Assembly (NCBI RefSeq): GCF_014851395.1
Contig: NW_024041150.1
Span: 43,822,829-43,886,828 of the forward strand
Direction: 5' to 3'
Source of the DNA: Micropterus salmoides
Taxonomy: Eukaryota > Chordata > Actinopteri > Centrarchiformes > Centrarchidae
DNA length: 64,000 bases
The number at the start of each line of letters is the position of its first letter. Within the stretch, counting starts at the first letter, position 1. The notes under the pieces are model-generated. The model was not told where the DNA came from, searched no databases, and saw nothing but the letters and a program-made list of their open reading frames with translations. This document shows, in pieces, positions 21,098-32,771 of this stretch. The position numbers were made by a program, and so were the translations under genes.

Positions 21098-21640
21098 GTG
21101 CGTGATAACTCAAGGGGTCATCTTCTCTGCTATTGGTGGACCAGTCAGACAGGAGAGCTCCTACTCTGCCTGCAGACATCAACGATCTTGCCCCTCACAC
21201 AGTCAGATGGCTTCCTTCAGTGCACTGAGGTGTTTAACAACTCTGAAGACAATACTACCAGCAATGTATTCCTTCTCTTTTCACGTAGACGCTCCGACAG
21301 ACAGTGCTTTCAGTTTGCTGCATGCATGGACACAGAACTGCGGTATAGGGAGAAGCACACGGTCAGCTGGCTGCAGCTAAATCTGGAGTGCACTCGTATT
21401 CAATTCTGTATGGTAAATTCAGTTTTAACGGAGCAGAGCGAGCTGACAGGCAGAGTTAGAGACTTTTTCTGTCCGTTTCTCTCTTTACAAAGACGCATGT
21501 TGCAGTCAGAGTCTTCTCTGAGATGCGAGCACGACATACAACACAATTTATCAAATTACACATCGGATATACAGTATGAAAATAAGATTGATTGGATTAT
21601 ACTCACAGGAAGTATAAAACCTGTTACATGCGTCTATTAA
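21098..21640 (+). CDS. Unidentified 180-codon open frame in the E2 middle segment
   Basis: Same frame and length as 18416-18958, with a few residue differences (for example VFNNSED for VFKNSED). It supports common descent of E1 and E2, not a known function. Confidence 0.25.
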   Translation: MRDNSRGHLLCYWWTSQTGELLLCLQTSTILPLTQSDGFLQCTEVFNNSEDNTTSNVFLLFSRRRSDRQCFQFAACMDTELRYREKHTVSWLQLNLECTRIQFCMVNSVLTEQSELTGRVRDFFCPFLSLQRRMLQSESSLRCEHDIQHNLSNYTSDIQYENKIDWIILTGSIKPVTCVY

Positions 21641-22923
21641 AAGTAAAGTAACACAAAAATGTCAGGGAAATTACTTTACTTAGATTTAAGTACTGCAGTT
21701 GTACATTTGAAATACCTTCCTACCTTTCTGATAGGAAGCCTTCTTGAGGTGGTATAAAACATTTCTTCTATATTCTGATTTGAGTTGTGGACAACTATGA
21801 CCACATGAATTAAAAAAATTAAACATTTCACTGCCCAAGTCAGCTATAACACAAGTCTTGTTCATCAGACTACATGCTGTACAGTATTTGTGGACAGATT
21901 TTGTCCCAGGATTTATTATGCATTTCTTCTTCTTCGTTGCATGATTTAGAATAATAAGGTGAGAAATGGGTCTGTTCTGAGTTCATCCTGCACTGCAGCA
22001 GCTAATAAAGTCCATTTAATCCCAAAAACGCTTTTCTTTTAGGCAGGCTGGAGCAGAAAACAACTCACCTTTCTCAAGTTGTACAGTAATGTCACATGTG
22101 TATGAAGGTGGATCAAACAAGCTAATCTTAAATGTCAAAGTAGAGAGGAGCCTAGTAGGCCTATTTATTTTCATTCATTACACAATATGAATAAGCTATG
22201 CAGACAGTTGTAAAGAAAGAACATCTTTTTCTTCTGTTCTCTACTTGTTATAGTTACACAGTATTAGGGGTATGGGCTGTATTAAAAGTATCCACTGTTC
22301 TCCCATGCTCTAACACACAGTAACGATGAAATGTGTGCTGTTCTCACATTCTTCCTCTGTATGTACACATAAACAACAAGGCAGGGAAATATAAAAGGAA
22401 TTTATTTTATTGTTTGGGTACATTATTGTTCAGTGTACATGCTCACATCTGAAACAAACTTTACGTGCTTGATAACTGTCCCACCCCGCAGACATCTACA
22501 CACCAATACCGATTTATATTCATAGCGGCAAGTGCTATGTAGCTCCACATAGGGGACACAGGAAGTGACATGTAGCACCTTCATGCGGCGTCGGAACCGC
22601 GTAACAAATTCACAGCCGCACCGGCAGAGCTCCAGAATATGCAACTCGGCCGGCTCACACACGGACGCGCTTACAAGTGCGAGGGCCCGCCCAACGCTGC
22701 TTGCAGCTTTAATTTTCCTCTTTTTTTGTTTCACTGTTTTTTTCTTTTGTTAATGTTGCTCTTCCTCCGCCGTTTACACATCGATCAGCTGCGCAATTTT
22801 CATACTGTTTAATTCACAAACAGTCGGGCACACCGCTAGTACACACACGCAGGCGCATACAACACACACAATGATACAACACGCACACTACACACACTAG
22901 CCTACACCACATCCCTTAGTTGA

Positions 22924-25900
22924 ATGATGACCACACTTAAACTCACCTCTTGGAATGTACGCGGAGTTGGTTCAACGGAAAAGAGATTAAAAATTTTTAA
23001 CCATCTAAATAATCTGCAAGCAGACATTGTCCTACTACAGGAGACTCATTTACCCAAGACAGCAGATAAACTAACCTAACCACAGTTTCTTCACTCATAC
23101 TCAGCCTGTTATAACTCAAAACAAAGGGGTGTCACCATTATGATAAATAGTAAAACACACTTCAATCATAATACCACTACTATTGATCCAGAGGGTCGAT
23201 TCATTATTGTTAACATTTCGATTCAAAATACTCCTTTATGCATTGCTAACATCTATGGCCCAAATGTTGACAAGCCCTCCTTTTTTCATGCTTTCTTCAC
23301 CTCACTCTCTGCTCACTCAGACACAGCTCTTATATTAGGAGGGGACTTCAACATGGTATGTAATCCAGCGGTTGACAGGCTCAGTACAGCAGGTGGTCAC
23401 CGTATTTGGAAATCAACAGACATCCTTAAACAATACATGAGCGATTTTGGTCTTTGTGATGTTTGGCGTTCTCACCACCCCACTCTTAGAGAATATACCT
23501 TATTTTCACCAGTCCACCACTCATTTTCTCGCCTTGACTATTTTTTGGTTAGCAGCTCAATTATGACAGACATTTCCAACACTCAGATTCACCCTATCAC
23601 TATCAGTGATCATGCACCGGTTTCTATCACTCTTACTAAAAAAGGGTCACACGGCCAACTAGAAGTTGGAGATTTAACGCATCATTGCTTAAAGACCTAG
23701 ATTTTATAAATTACTTCAAAAAGGAGTGGGCAATATATATGGAAACTAATGACCTGCCAGGAATTTCGCCATGTCTTCTTTGGGAGGCAGCAAAAGCAGT
23801 CATGAGAGGTAAAATAATCTCCTATTCAACATACAAAAAAAAAGAAAGAGAGATCTTGTGAATTAGAGCTAGAACAAAAAATAAAAACATTAGAAACTAC
23901 CCTTGCTGCCTCCCCACAGGAACACATGCTGAATGATCTGAGAAAATCAAAACATGAATTAAATGAAATTGTTAATAAAAAGACCCAATTTCAGTTGCAA
24001 AGACTACGCTTGGAGAACTTTGAACATGGCAATGGATCCGGCAGATTCTTAGCCAGCCAATTGAAATTGAATAAAGAAAAAATAACTATTTCTTCCTTAA
24101 AGGACTCAGCTGGGAATCTGACTTATAACCCAGAAGAAATCAAAATGCATTCAGAGATTATTATAAAAACTTATATACATCACAAATTGACCCATCTAGC
24201 TCTAACATCGATGCATTTCTGAACAATATAGATTTGCCAAGGTTAGATGATGAACAGATCAGGGCTCTGGATTCACCTGTTTCAATGGCTGAACTCCAGG
24301 AAGTTCTCTTACATATGCCGAATAATAAAGCCCCTGGGCCAGATGGTTTTCCCGCTGAACTCTATAAGGAATTCTGGGAAATACTTGCGCCCACATTCTA
24401 TAGGATGGTTATGCAAATTAGGGGTACTTGCATGTTGCCTCCAACAATGAATTCTGCTAATATCAGCCTGCTCCTTAAACCAGACAAAGACCCCACACTC
24501 CCGTCCAGTTATCGCCCAATATCACTTATTAACGCAGATCTTAAAATCATCTGCAAAACCCTAGCAAGAAGGCTAGAGAAGGTCCCTCCTGGTATAATAC
24601 ACTCTGACCAAACAGGATTTATTAAGGGTAGGCACTCCACCAACAATACACGCAGGCTACTTAACGTAATAGACTATGCCACTATTCATAACCTGGAAAC
24701 TATAGTTGTTTCTTTAGATGCAGAGAAAGCATTTGACAGAGTAAATTGGAAATTTCTATTCGCTACTTTATATAAATTTGGATTTCATAGATTGGATTAA
24801 AATCTTATACAGTTCCCCAAGAGCTTCTGTCAAAACAAATGATCATACTTCTCCATGCTTTAGTCTCCAGAGGGGTACCAGGCAGGGTTGCCCACTCTCT
24901 CCCTCGCTATTTGCTATTTTTATAGAACCACTAGCAGCTGCGATCAGACAAAATAATAATATTAAAGGAATTCAAACAGAAAATATACACCATAAGATAA
25001 GCCTTTATGCAGATGATGTATTACTTTTCCTCCTAAACTCACAAACTTCTCTTTCTGAGACAATCACACTTATAGATAAATTCTCATCCATCTCAGACTG
25101 CTCCATTAACTGGAGTAAATCCATAGTTTTACCTGTAAAGTGTGATTTCCAGAGTATATCTACCACACCGCTGAAGTCTGGGAATATTAAATATCTGGGT
25201 GTCAATATTTCCTCCAGGCTGTCAGAACTGACATGGCTAAACTACACGCCTTTACTTAAATCAATAGAGGATGACCTTGTACGGTGGACATCATTACCTA
25301 TATCACTCATGGGAAGAGTCTCCACCATAAAAATGATGGTCCTACCTAAAATCAATTATCTGTTTTCAATGTTACCCACCAAACCCTCTGCTGTCTGGTT
25401 TAAATCACTGGACTCAAACATCTCAAAATTTTTGTGGAAAAATAAACCCCCACGAATCAGTCTAAAAACTATGCAAAAAGCAAAAGACTGTGGTGGTTTA
25501 GAACTGCCAAATTTTTATCATTACTTCCTGTCTAATAGACTACAATATATCTCTTAATGGATCAATCAGAACCCCCTGGACCACTCATGGATGGACATAG
25601 AACAAACCTTCTGTAATGAAATTAAAATTTCCGATATGCCATTCATCAGTTCCAGCATCAAACGTCATACCTGCTTTAAAAGCATTAACATAAGCACTTC
25701 CTTGGCAGCTTGGTGGGAACTTCTCTAAATATCTGGGTCTTCACCTATCCCATGCAGATTTACCCCAATCTGGAATAATCCTGACATCCTGCAAAATAAG
25801 AAAACACTAAATTCCCCACTGTGGTCTGACAAAGGGATAAGACATCTAGAGCATGTAATGCAAGGCAGTAACTTTATTCCATTCCAGGATCTAGTGGCAC

Positions 25901-26620
25901 AATATGGAATTAGCCATAATAGATTTCTGGAATTTCAACAGTTTAAATCCATAATTCAGGCTAGATTTAAGGATAAAATAATGGACTTAGATTAGAACAG
26001 ACTTTCTTAAACTCTCGCCTCTCAAACTGTTATCAAAAGTATACATGTTACTGATAGTTCAATCTCTCTCCCATTCTTAAAGTGGGAGACAGATCTATCC
26101 ATTAGTCCAGACCAAAACTTTTGGATGCAGATATGTTTAAATACCTTTAGAATGACTACAAATCCCAATCTACAACTTATACAGTATAAAATCTCCATAG
26201 AACACACTATACTGGACAAAGGATGTTCAGAATGGGTCTTATGCAGTCAAACATCTGCCGGAATGCTCAGGTAACATATCTGATAGTTACATGCATGCTA
26301 TGTGGCAATGTACACCTGTTCAAAAGTTCTGGCAGAAGATATGTGAAGACCTATCGATATGGCTAAGTTACCCCGTCCAGTTTCCCCATCATTCTGCATG
26401 CTGGGGGACCTAAGTGACATTAGTATAGAGGTTGACACATCATACATGCTTCTCACTGCCTTATGCATCACCAAGAAAACTATCCTCATGAACTGGAAGG
26501 CCAAAAAGAATATAAGTATCACCCAATATCGGAATCACCTTATAGATCACATTAGCATGGAGAAAATGTCTGCTGTAAAAAAAACAGTGGTGAAACGGTG
26601 GTGCGGCGCTCGGGTTGCCT
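22924..26620 (+). pseudogene. L1-clade ORF2: APE endonuclease, reverse transcriptase, C-terminal region
   Basis: Domains in order: APE endonuclease (SWNVRGVGS, LLQETH, NIYGPN, LILGGDFNMV, TISDHAPV, so the Glu, Asp and His of the active site are visible); a linker (ENFEHGNGSGRFLASQLKLN); the reverse transcriptase (APGPDGFPAELY, YRPISLINADLKIICKTLAR, SLDAEKAFDRVNWKF, GTRQGCPLSPSLFAIFIEPL, SLYADDVLLF with YADD at 25005-25016, INWSKSIVLP); then a C-terminal region (WKNKPPRISLKTMQKAKDCG and MNWKAKKNISITQYRNHLI). A TAA at 23077-23079 interrupts the endonuclease and is also present in copy 1. Further frameshifts lie near 23690, 24150 and 24780. The order and motifs place it in the L1/Tx1 group of fish L1-like elements. 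Confidence 0.88.
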
Positions 26621-29600
26621 AGGGCGCGGGCTTGACGGGGGGACCGGAGTTTGCCCTGTATTCGGCGGGGTGGGTAGCCACTCTGCTTAGGTGTCTCAAG
26701 GTTTTTGGTATTGGTGCGCGGGTGGTGATTTTGACTCGCGCGCTGTGCGGATGTGGTGGCGCTCGGTGCTTGGCTGCCTCCCTGTGTGTCCTGTGTGTGG
26801 GGGGAGGGGGCGGGCGGCAGGCATGGCGGTGGACGTTGGTAGGGGGGGATGCTTGTGGTGGGTTTCGGTCTGGTGGTGAACGTGCGGCGTGGGTCACGGT
26901 GTAGCCGTGGGTCGGGTCTGTGGTCTCTCTGACTGCGGGGGGGATGGGGGCGGTTTGCGCCTGCTGGCATCTCTCCTGCGCAGCGCATTACTTGGCTGTT
27001 GTGTGCCGCTAGTTAGATTGGTAGCGGGGTAGTGTTGATTGGCTCATCTGTAGGTCATTATTGGCTTGCGTGCTTGTCGGGGGTTGGGGGCATCGAGTGC
27101 GGGCCGGGACTGGGCTGGTGTGCGGCTCTGTCCTGTGTGCATGCTGTGCATCCTGATAATTGCATTTCGGTTCTCTGAGGGGTCTGGTGACTGGTTGTTG
27201 GAGGGGTGGGGGACTGGGAAGAAGGGGTAGACGGGGTGGGTTGGGGGTGCGGGCTGGTCCTTTTTGAGCTCGTTGGGGGGGGTGTCTCCTCTGGATTTTA
27301 GTGCCCGGACTGGATGCTTGGTGGTTGTGCCGGGATCCTGTGTATGGAGGGATTGTGCTTTGGGGTGTGTCGATGGTTGCTTGCAGTCGCATCGCGGCCC
27401 TCGCGGAGTGTGGTCGTGTTGAGTCCTAGGGGCCATTTGCATCTGCTGACTCCCTAGGGCTGAGGGGCTGTTGCTGCTGTCGCGGAGTGATTGCTGTCTC
27501 TTTTCTTTGGGGACGGTGGGGGTTTGTGTGTGGGATGCTTCGCTGCTAGGGAGGGAAGGGCGCGGGGGTGGGGGTCTTCTGGCCTGAGCTGGCCTGAGTG
27601 GCATTGCCTCCTGGGTGTGGGCCGACCTTCGGATCTGGGCTGTTGGGCCGTTCTGTCCTTGGGTGGGGTCCTTGCTGCCCCGGACCTGCTCCCTTGTGGG
27701 GGGGGGGGGGGGGGGGGGCTGGTTGTGCTCGGAGTGCTGCTGATTGTGGGGGAGCGGTGAGGTGGGGGTTGGCAGTGGGGCTGCCGGAGCGGCCACGGCG
27801 AGGACGGGGGATTGTTGGACTGCACTGACCTGCCTCGGGATGTGTGGGGGTCTGGGGCACGGGGCTTTGGAGCCTCTGGGGCGGGTCTGCGCTGGGGATG
27901 GGCGGGGTTGTCGCTGACTCTGGGGTGCTGCCGGTGCTAGAGGGGCTCTTGCTATAAGCCCTGGGCTGGAGGGACCTGGCGTCCTCCTGCTTAGGGGGTG
28001 GGGGACGTGACTGAATAAATGATGGGGCCAGTCAGGAATCTGGTCTTCTAGCCTCCCTATGACCTCCTTCACCTTTCCCCTTTGGTCATGTCTCACAACA
28101 TACACCCTTAGGATCCTGGGGGCGGGCAGCCTGCAGGGCGTTTGGGGGTGGGGCTGCTTTATTGCGGCCTCGCACTTCTTCCTCCCTCACTGCCTGCCCC
28201 TCAATTTTAATTACACATTAGACACAGAGGGCTTGGGGGGTGGGAGGGGCACGATGGGAGGCTCCACTACCTGACAGTTGTGGGGTGCCTGTGTCACAAC
28301 TACCCTCCAATTTTAGTTGCACCTTAGTTACCACACACCTTATCTTTACGCCACCATACAACACCTCACAATCCATGACATGCATCCAACACAAAACAAT
28401 ACATTTACAGAGGCAGGCAGAGGGGTTGAAGGAGTGGGAGAGATTATCATTGGCCTTGTGTCCTACCCCTGGAGCCCGGGCGTTGGGGGTGCTGTGGGGT
28501 TGGTGACGGCCTTGCCTGATCTGGGCTGGAGGGGGTCGGGGCTCCCCTGGCGTGGGGGCCCGCCCTTGGCCTAGGGTTCTGCGGACTCGGGCTTGTGGCC
28601 TTTGCTCATTTCTGGGGGGTGGTGTGTCCCTGGGCCTGGGGGCCCGTTGTCTCCTCTCCTCGCCTGGGCCCTCTTCGGCAGAGGTGAGGCTCCCGCTGCT
28701 TCCCCCTGCCAGCTCTCTCACGGTGGGGGCATTCGGGATCTCTGGGGCGCATGACCGTGTTGTCGGGGTAGGTTTTGGTGCTCCTCCTTGGGGGTGCTTG
28801 ACTGGGGGGGCTGGGCCCCTGTCCGGGGATGAGATCGGCCTCGGGGGCTGCTGTCACTGCCTGCACTGTAGGGAGGGATGCCTCTGACTGGGCTGGGGGA
28901 CCGTTGGCCTGGTTCTCCCGCGTTATCGCTCCCTGGCGGTAGCGTGCTTCCCGGCACGGCTTTCTGCTTCCTTGGGGGCGGGGTACAGCTTCCCCCTGGA
29001 CATGCGGTCTGGGGTCCTTTGCGCTTTGGGGGGTCACAGGGTGTCCTGGCTTCTGGGGGTGGGGGTCTCTGCGCGGGTTGATCCAATTGCGGATGGTGGG
29101 GCTGCGGTGGGATTGTGGGGCGATTGTCGATGCATCTTGATGCATTATACTTTTTCCCTGGGCAGAGTCTCTGGATGGCTGCTGGCCGTTTAGTTTGTGC
29201 ATTGGGGTCCAGGGGAGGCATCTCCTCGTTGGCTTGGAGGGACCTGTTTGCGTTCCTGTTTTGCTTCGTTGGCCTTGGATCCGTGCTTGCCCATTTCTCT
29301 GTCGGCCAGTTTTTGGACCCCTCTGGATACTGAGGTATATAGTTAGTTTTCGGGATGTGCAGTGTGGGTGCGGGGCAGGGCTGTTTGTTCTGGGTTTGTG
29401 CCTGGAGTTCTCGGCCCTTGATGGGTGGGGGGGTTGTTGGTGGCATGCAGCTGAACTAGTTGATTTTGCCTCGTTGCTGGTTTGGCTGGTGTTGCATGGC
29501 GGCCGGGGGGCGCGCTGGGCATCGGGGATGTCGGCTGGTTGGGGGGACGGTGGACTTTTATTGGCGGGTGCACGGTGACCTGTGCGGCGCGTTTGCTGCC

Positions 29601-30090
29601 GGGCTGGGACTTGCTGCTGGTGTTTCTCTCCGCTGGCTTTCGCTGTTGTGTTGTTCCGTTTGCTCTCTCTCATTTGCCCAACCTCGCACACGGGATTCTG
29701 CTGGGCATGGGTGTCGCCGTGCTCGCGCAGTGTGCGCGTTGGGCTCGTCACTTGTGCATTGGTGTTGATGATTGCGTGGCATTTGGGCATTGTGGTTGTT
29801 TGCTGCGCGGCGGTGGGGTGCTGGATGGGGTGTGGCACTGGTCTATGTTGTGTCCGCGCCGCGGTCGGTCCGGGCACTGCTCTTCCTCTTTTGTGTTCAG
29901 TCGGCATTACGTTGTTAACTGGCATTTGGGTCGGGGTCTTCTGCGTTTGCATCGCGGTGCATCTGGGAGTCTTTGTTTTTTTTTTATTTGATTTATTCTT
30001 TTTCTTTCTTCCACCCCTATTGGCTGCTGGGGTTCTTGCCTGCCTGTTACAGTCGTGGCGTCCCACTCTCACTAACAACTACATTCTTTA
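26600..30090 (+). other. G-rich 3' region of L1 copy 2
   Basis: About 3.4 kb in which the plus strand is very rich in G and poor in A, including a run of 21 G at 27698-27718 and many GGGG tracts. Because A and T are rare, long open frames appear on the minus strand (for example 28606-30078), full of Pro, Gln, Arg and Thr. I read these as composition artefacts. A part (28978-30080) is duplicated almost exactly at 47441-48540. Confidence 0.8.
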
Positions 30091-30886
30091 ACAGGCTTAT
30101 GCGCACACACATGTACACACACACATACAGACACATTCACCCACACGCACACAGACACACATAGACACAAACAAACTTAGGTTGTCCCTGGTAGAATTAT
30201 TCCTGATGCCTTTCTTTCAGTTACTTATTTAAATTAATTATTATTCCAGCTCTCGTGGCTGTGTTGTGTTGCTTATTTAGTGTGTGTGACTGTTTCTTGT
30301 TTTCATTGTTCTCTTAGTTGTCTTAATATGTCATTAATATGTCAGCTGTTTATTGCTGCTGTTCGTCTGGTTGTCTTTTACTATTATTATTATTTATTGT
30401 TTTTTTTTGTTTGTGTTTGTTTGTTGTTGTTTTTCTCCTCCCCAAGCCCCCCTCTCTGTTCTATTGCAGGTTTCGTTACCCTCTGCAATTGGTGTTTCCC
30501 ACAGCTTTTCCCTGTTGTCCCCACCCTCCATCCCCCTTTCCCCTTCTCTTGCAGGTGTTGTCCTTTCTCTGTGCTGTCTGTTTGTGCCCCCCCATTCCCG
30601 TGTCTGCCCCCCTGTCTGGCCCGGTGACAAATCAATACATAATTAAATAAATAATAAAACAGACAAAGGAGTATTTTAATACTCTCTTGTTAAAGTAAAA
30701 TCTGTCTGGCACAATATGGTATCCAGGTCATTATACTGTATACCAGGCTGCTGGGCAGGACAGGTTTAAAAAAAAAAATAAATAAATAAAAAAATGAGTT
30801 GTGCTGAGTCCACCTTGAATCACTGAATTGTTGTTTCATGACATATTTTTCTTTTATCTCTATTTCATCTTCTATTATCTCTCCAG

Positions 30887-31201
30887 ACTCTGTCAGGCTG
30901 CTGGACGGGACTAGTCTGTGCTCAGGCAGACTGGAGGTGAAGTCTAACCAGTCTAACCAGAGGTGGTCCTCAGTGTGTGAAGCTGACTTTGACCAGCAGG
31001 ATGCAGATGTGGTCTGTAGGGAGCTTGGCTGTGGGGCTCCTTCAGTCCTCCAGGGGGCGCTCTATGGAGAAGTGGAGGCTCCGATGTGGACCAAAGAGTT
31101 CCAGTGTGGAGGCCATGAGTCTGCTCTCCTGGACTGTAGAAGCTCAGGCTCAGCTAGAAACACCTGCTCACCTGGAAAAGCTGTTGGACTCACCTGCTCA
31201 G
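30887..31201 (+). CDS. SRCR gene copy B, exon encoding SRCR domain 1
   Basis: A 315 bp phase 1-1 exon, intact, with acceptor CTCTCCAG and donor GTAGAA. It has the eight group B cysteines. It differs from copy A by a 9 bp tandem duplication giving SNQSNQ, shared with copy C, and by LLDGTSLC for LVNGTRLC. L1 copy 2 ends about 90 bp upstream, so the original 5' part of this unit is missing. Confidence 0.87.
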
Positions 31202-31294
31202 GTAGAAGAGGAGCTGCAGCTTTGATTTGGTTCATTTCTGTTCTGATGAAACTCACTTTATTGTTTTACTGACGACTCTCTGGTTTCTGTTCAG

Positions 31295-31588
31295 AGCCTG
31301 ATGATGTCAGGTTGGTGGGAGGAGCCAGTCGCTGTGCAGGAACACTGGAGGTGAAACAAGGAGACTGGAGACCAGTGAGTGGCCTTTTCGATAGATGGAC
31401 CCTGAAGACAGCAGCTGTTGTCTGTAGACAGCTGGACTGTGGCTCTGCTGTTTCTGTAGGAGAGAGAGCGGAGTCCTCATACAGAGCTGTGTGGTGGATC
31501 AGGTCTGACTGTGTTCAGTCTGGATCTGCTCTGAGGGAGTGTGCAGAATTATATTCCTCTTCCACCATACTGGATCTCACCTGCTCAG
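31295..31588 (+). CDS. SRCR gene copy B, exon encoding SRCR domain 2 (six-Cys variant)
   Basis: A 294 bp phase 1-1 exon after a 93 bp intron, donor GTAAGC. It contains ASRCAGTLEV, VVCRQLDCGSAVSVGERAES and SDCVQSGSALREC. Six cysteines remain, lacking C2 and C7 as in copy A. It is open throughout and near-identical to C2. Confidence 0.86.
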
Positions 31589-32274
31589 GTAAGCCCTTCA
31601 GTGACATCATCTATGACATCATCTATGACAGTAATGTACCCAGGTTGACTCAGCAGCTAGAATGGCAGCAGACTGTCTCTTTTTGGTTGCTACTGAACGT
31701 TATCTAAATCAGTAATGAAGTAACGTTAGCTGTATAGAGGGTGATTATTTTCCATAGCCTACGCCGTCAATTCGACGCAGAAGTATAAATTACACATAAG
31801 CCCCGAATGTTCACAACATCTACTGTTTCTTCTTGCCCACAGAAGTCATGTTTGCCTATTTCGAATTATGTACTGTTTAGTCCAGTGTGTCCAAATCTAA
31901 GTCTTTGTAGGATTATTTAGTCTCTCCTGTTCCATCCTGCACATCTCATTTCTCCAGCTATCTTCTGCACTCTGTAGAACCACCGTCCTTTCCTCTTTTC
32001 CTCCAACTACTTTTGCCACCTTCCCTTCATTCTCGGTTTAGTTACTTGATTTCTGGAGGTGTCACCTCTGACCAGTGGGGGCTTAGCTGATTTGTATTTG
32101 TATATCTTACAGCATTATCATTTACATGTGAAATTCTCCCCTAAACCGAGGGGAAGGGGGGTCATAGGGACAACACTCATAAACAAAATCCACGTCAATA
32201 CCTGGCAGTTCCTGACAGTTTTTGTTGCTGGCCAAAAATTCACGTGAGCAGCCGTTGAATGCACCAAGATATAT
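31589..32274. other. Non-coding flank between SRCR copies B and C
   Basis: It starts with the conserved post-exon-2 intron, then sequence matching 6290-6890 and 6970-7005 of the copy A flank in shortened form. No terminal exon with stop and AATAAA like the one after copy A was found. No gene was seen. Confidence 0.65.
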
Positions 32275-32576
32275 ATACTGTATATATGAAAGCTACATGT
32301 CTGCTACTTCAGGAGGAAAAAGGAGGAGAGAGTCCCGCCCCTATCCCTGTTAGAGCTGTTGGAGCATTTTTTAAGCAGGTTTTTCTTCTGGGTTCCAGAT
32401 CTTCTTAGAACATTAAGACAGAATGAAAAGTGTTGAACTTGTTTGTGTGGAGAGCAAAGATTGTGGAGTACCTGAGCAGAAGGAACAGAACAGAGAAATC
32501 TGCAGATTTGCAGATGATGTTGTGCTGTTGTTTGGAAACATGTTGAAAGTGTTCAGACGTAGAGAACAAGTGTGAC
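32275..32576 (+). other. Duplicated module upstream of SRCR copy C, with FADDVVLL stretch
   Basis: Homologue of 1858-2152. It reads MKSVELVCVESKDCGVPEQK and then CRFADDVVLLFGNMLKVF in one frame before a stop. The SRCR-flank sequence (CAGAGTATTAAATGG) follows directly. Its identity as an RTE-type reverse-transcriptase remnant is tentative. Confidence 0.45.
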
Positions 32577-32771
32577 AGAGTATTAAATGGAAATGTGCTG
32601 GTGAACTTGCTGCAGTCTGTGCTGTTAGAAAGATGTGTTCTGTTGTTAATGATGAACTGATGTTGGAGTTGTGCTGAGTCCACCTTGAATCACTGAGTTG
32701 TTGTTTCATGACATGTTTTTCTTTTGTGTCTGCTGTCTTTATCTCTATTTCATCTTCTATTATCTCTCCAG

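Larger units (their letters stand above)
20027..22708. mobile_element. TTAA-associated repeat element E2, head to tail with E1
   Basis: It starts TTAGGGCCCGAGC directly after the TTAA (20023-20026) that ends E1, and finishes CGCTGCTTGCAGCT before TTAA at 22709-22712. It is about 95% or more identical to E1 by eye, with one instead of two internal units carrying the CTCF-like motif. The middle segment is 21115-22429. To its right lies L1 copy 2, while the left flank of E1 is an unrelated LINE, so the pair did not arise from one simple insertion. Confidence 0.75.
22713..30780 (+). mobile_element. L1-clade LINE, copy 2, with a roughly 4 kb G-rich 3' region
   Basis: The most complete member in the window. 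It has a short 5' leader (22713-22923), ORF2 (22924-26620, broken), a strongly G-rich plus strand (26600-29990), a CA-rich and pyrimidine-rich stretch (30090-30620) and an end GGGCAGGACAGG followed by an A-rich tail. The same 3' end is shared by copies at 11530-12423, 44865-45605 and 47441-49217, which defines the family's 3' terminus. It joins the SRCR copy B flank at about 30796. No ORF1 was seen upstream. Confidence 0.85.

Noticed and set aside
27044..28105. A 353-codon proline-rich minus-strand frame
   Set aside because: Same cause: C-rich antisense strand with few stops, no domain, no start context.
28606..30078. A 490-codon open frame on the minus strand
   Set aside because: It lies antisense in the G-rich 3' region of L1 copy 2, is low in complexity (Pro, Gln, Arg, Thr) and overlaps other open frames on both strands; composition explains it.
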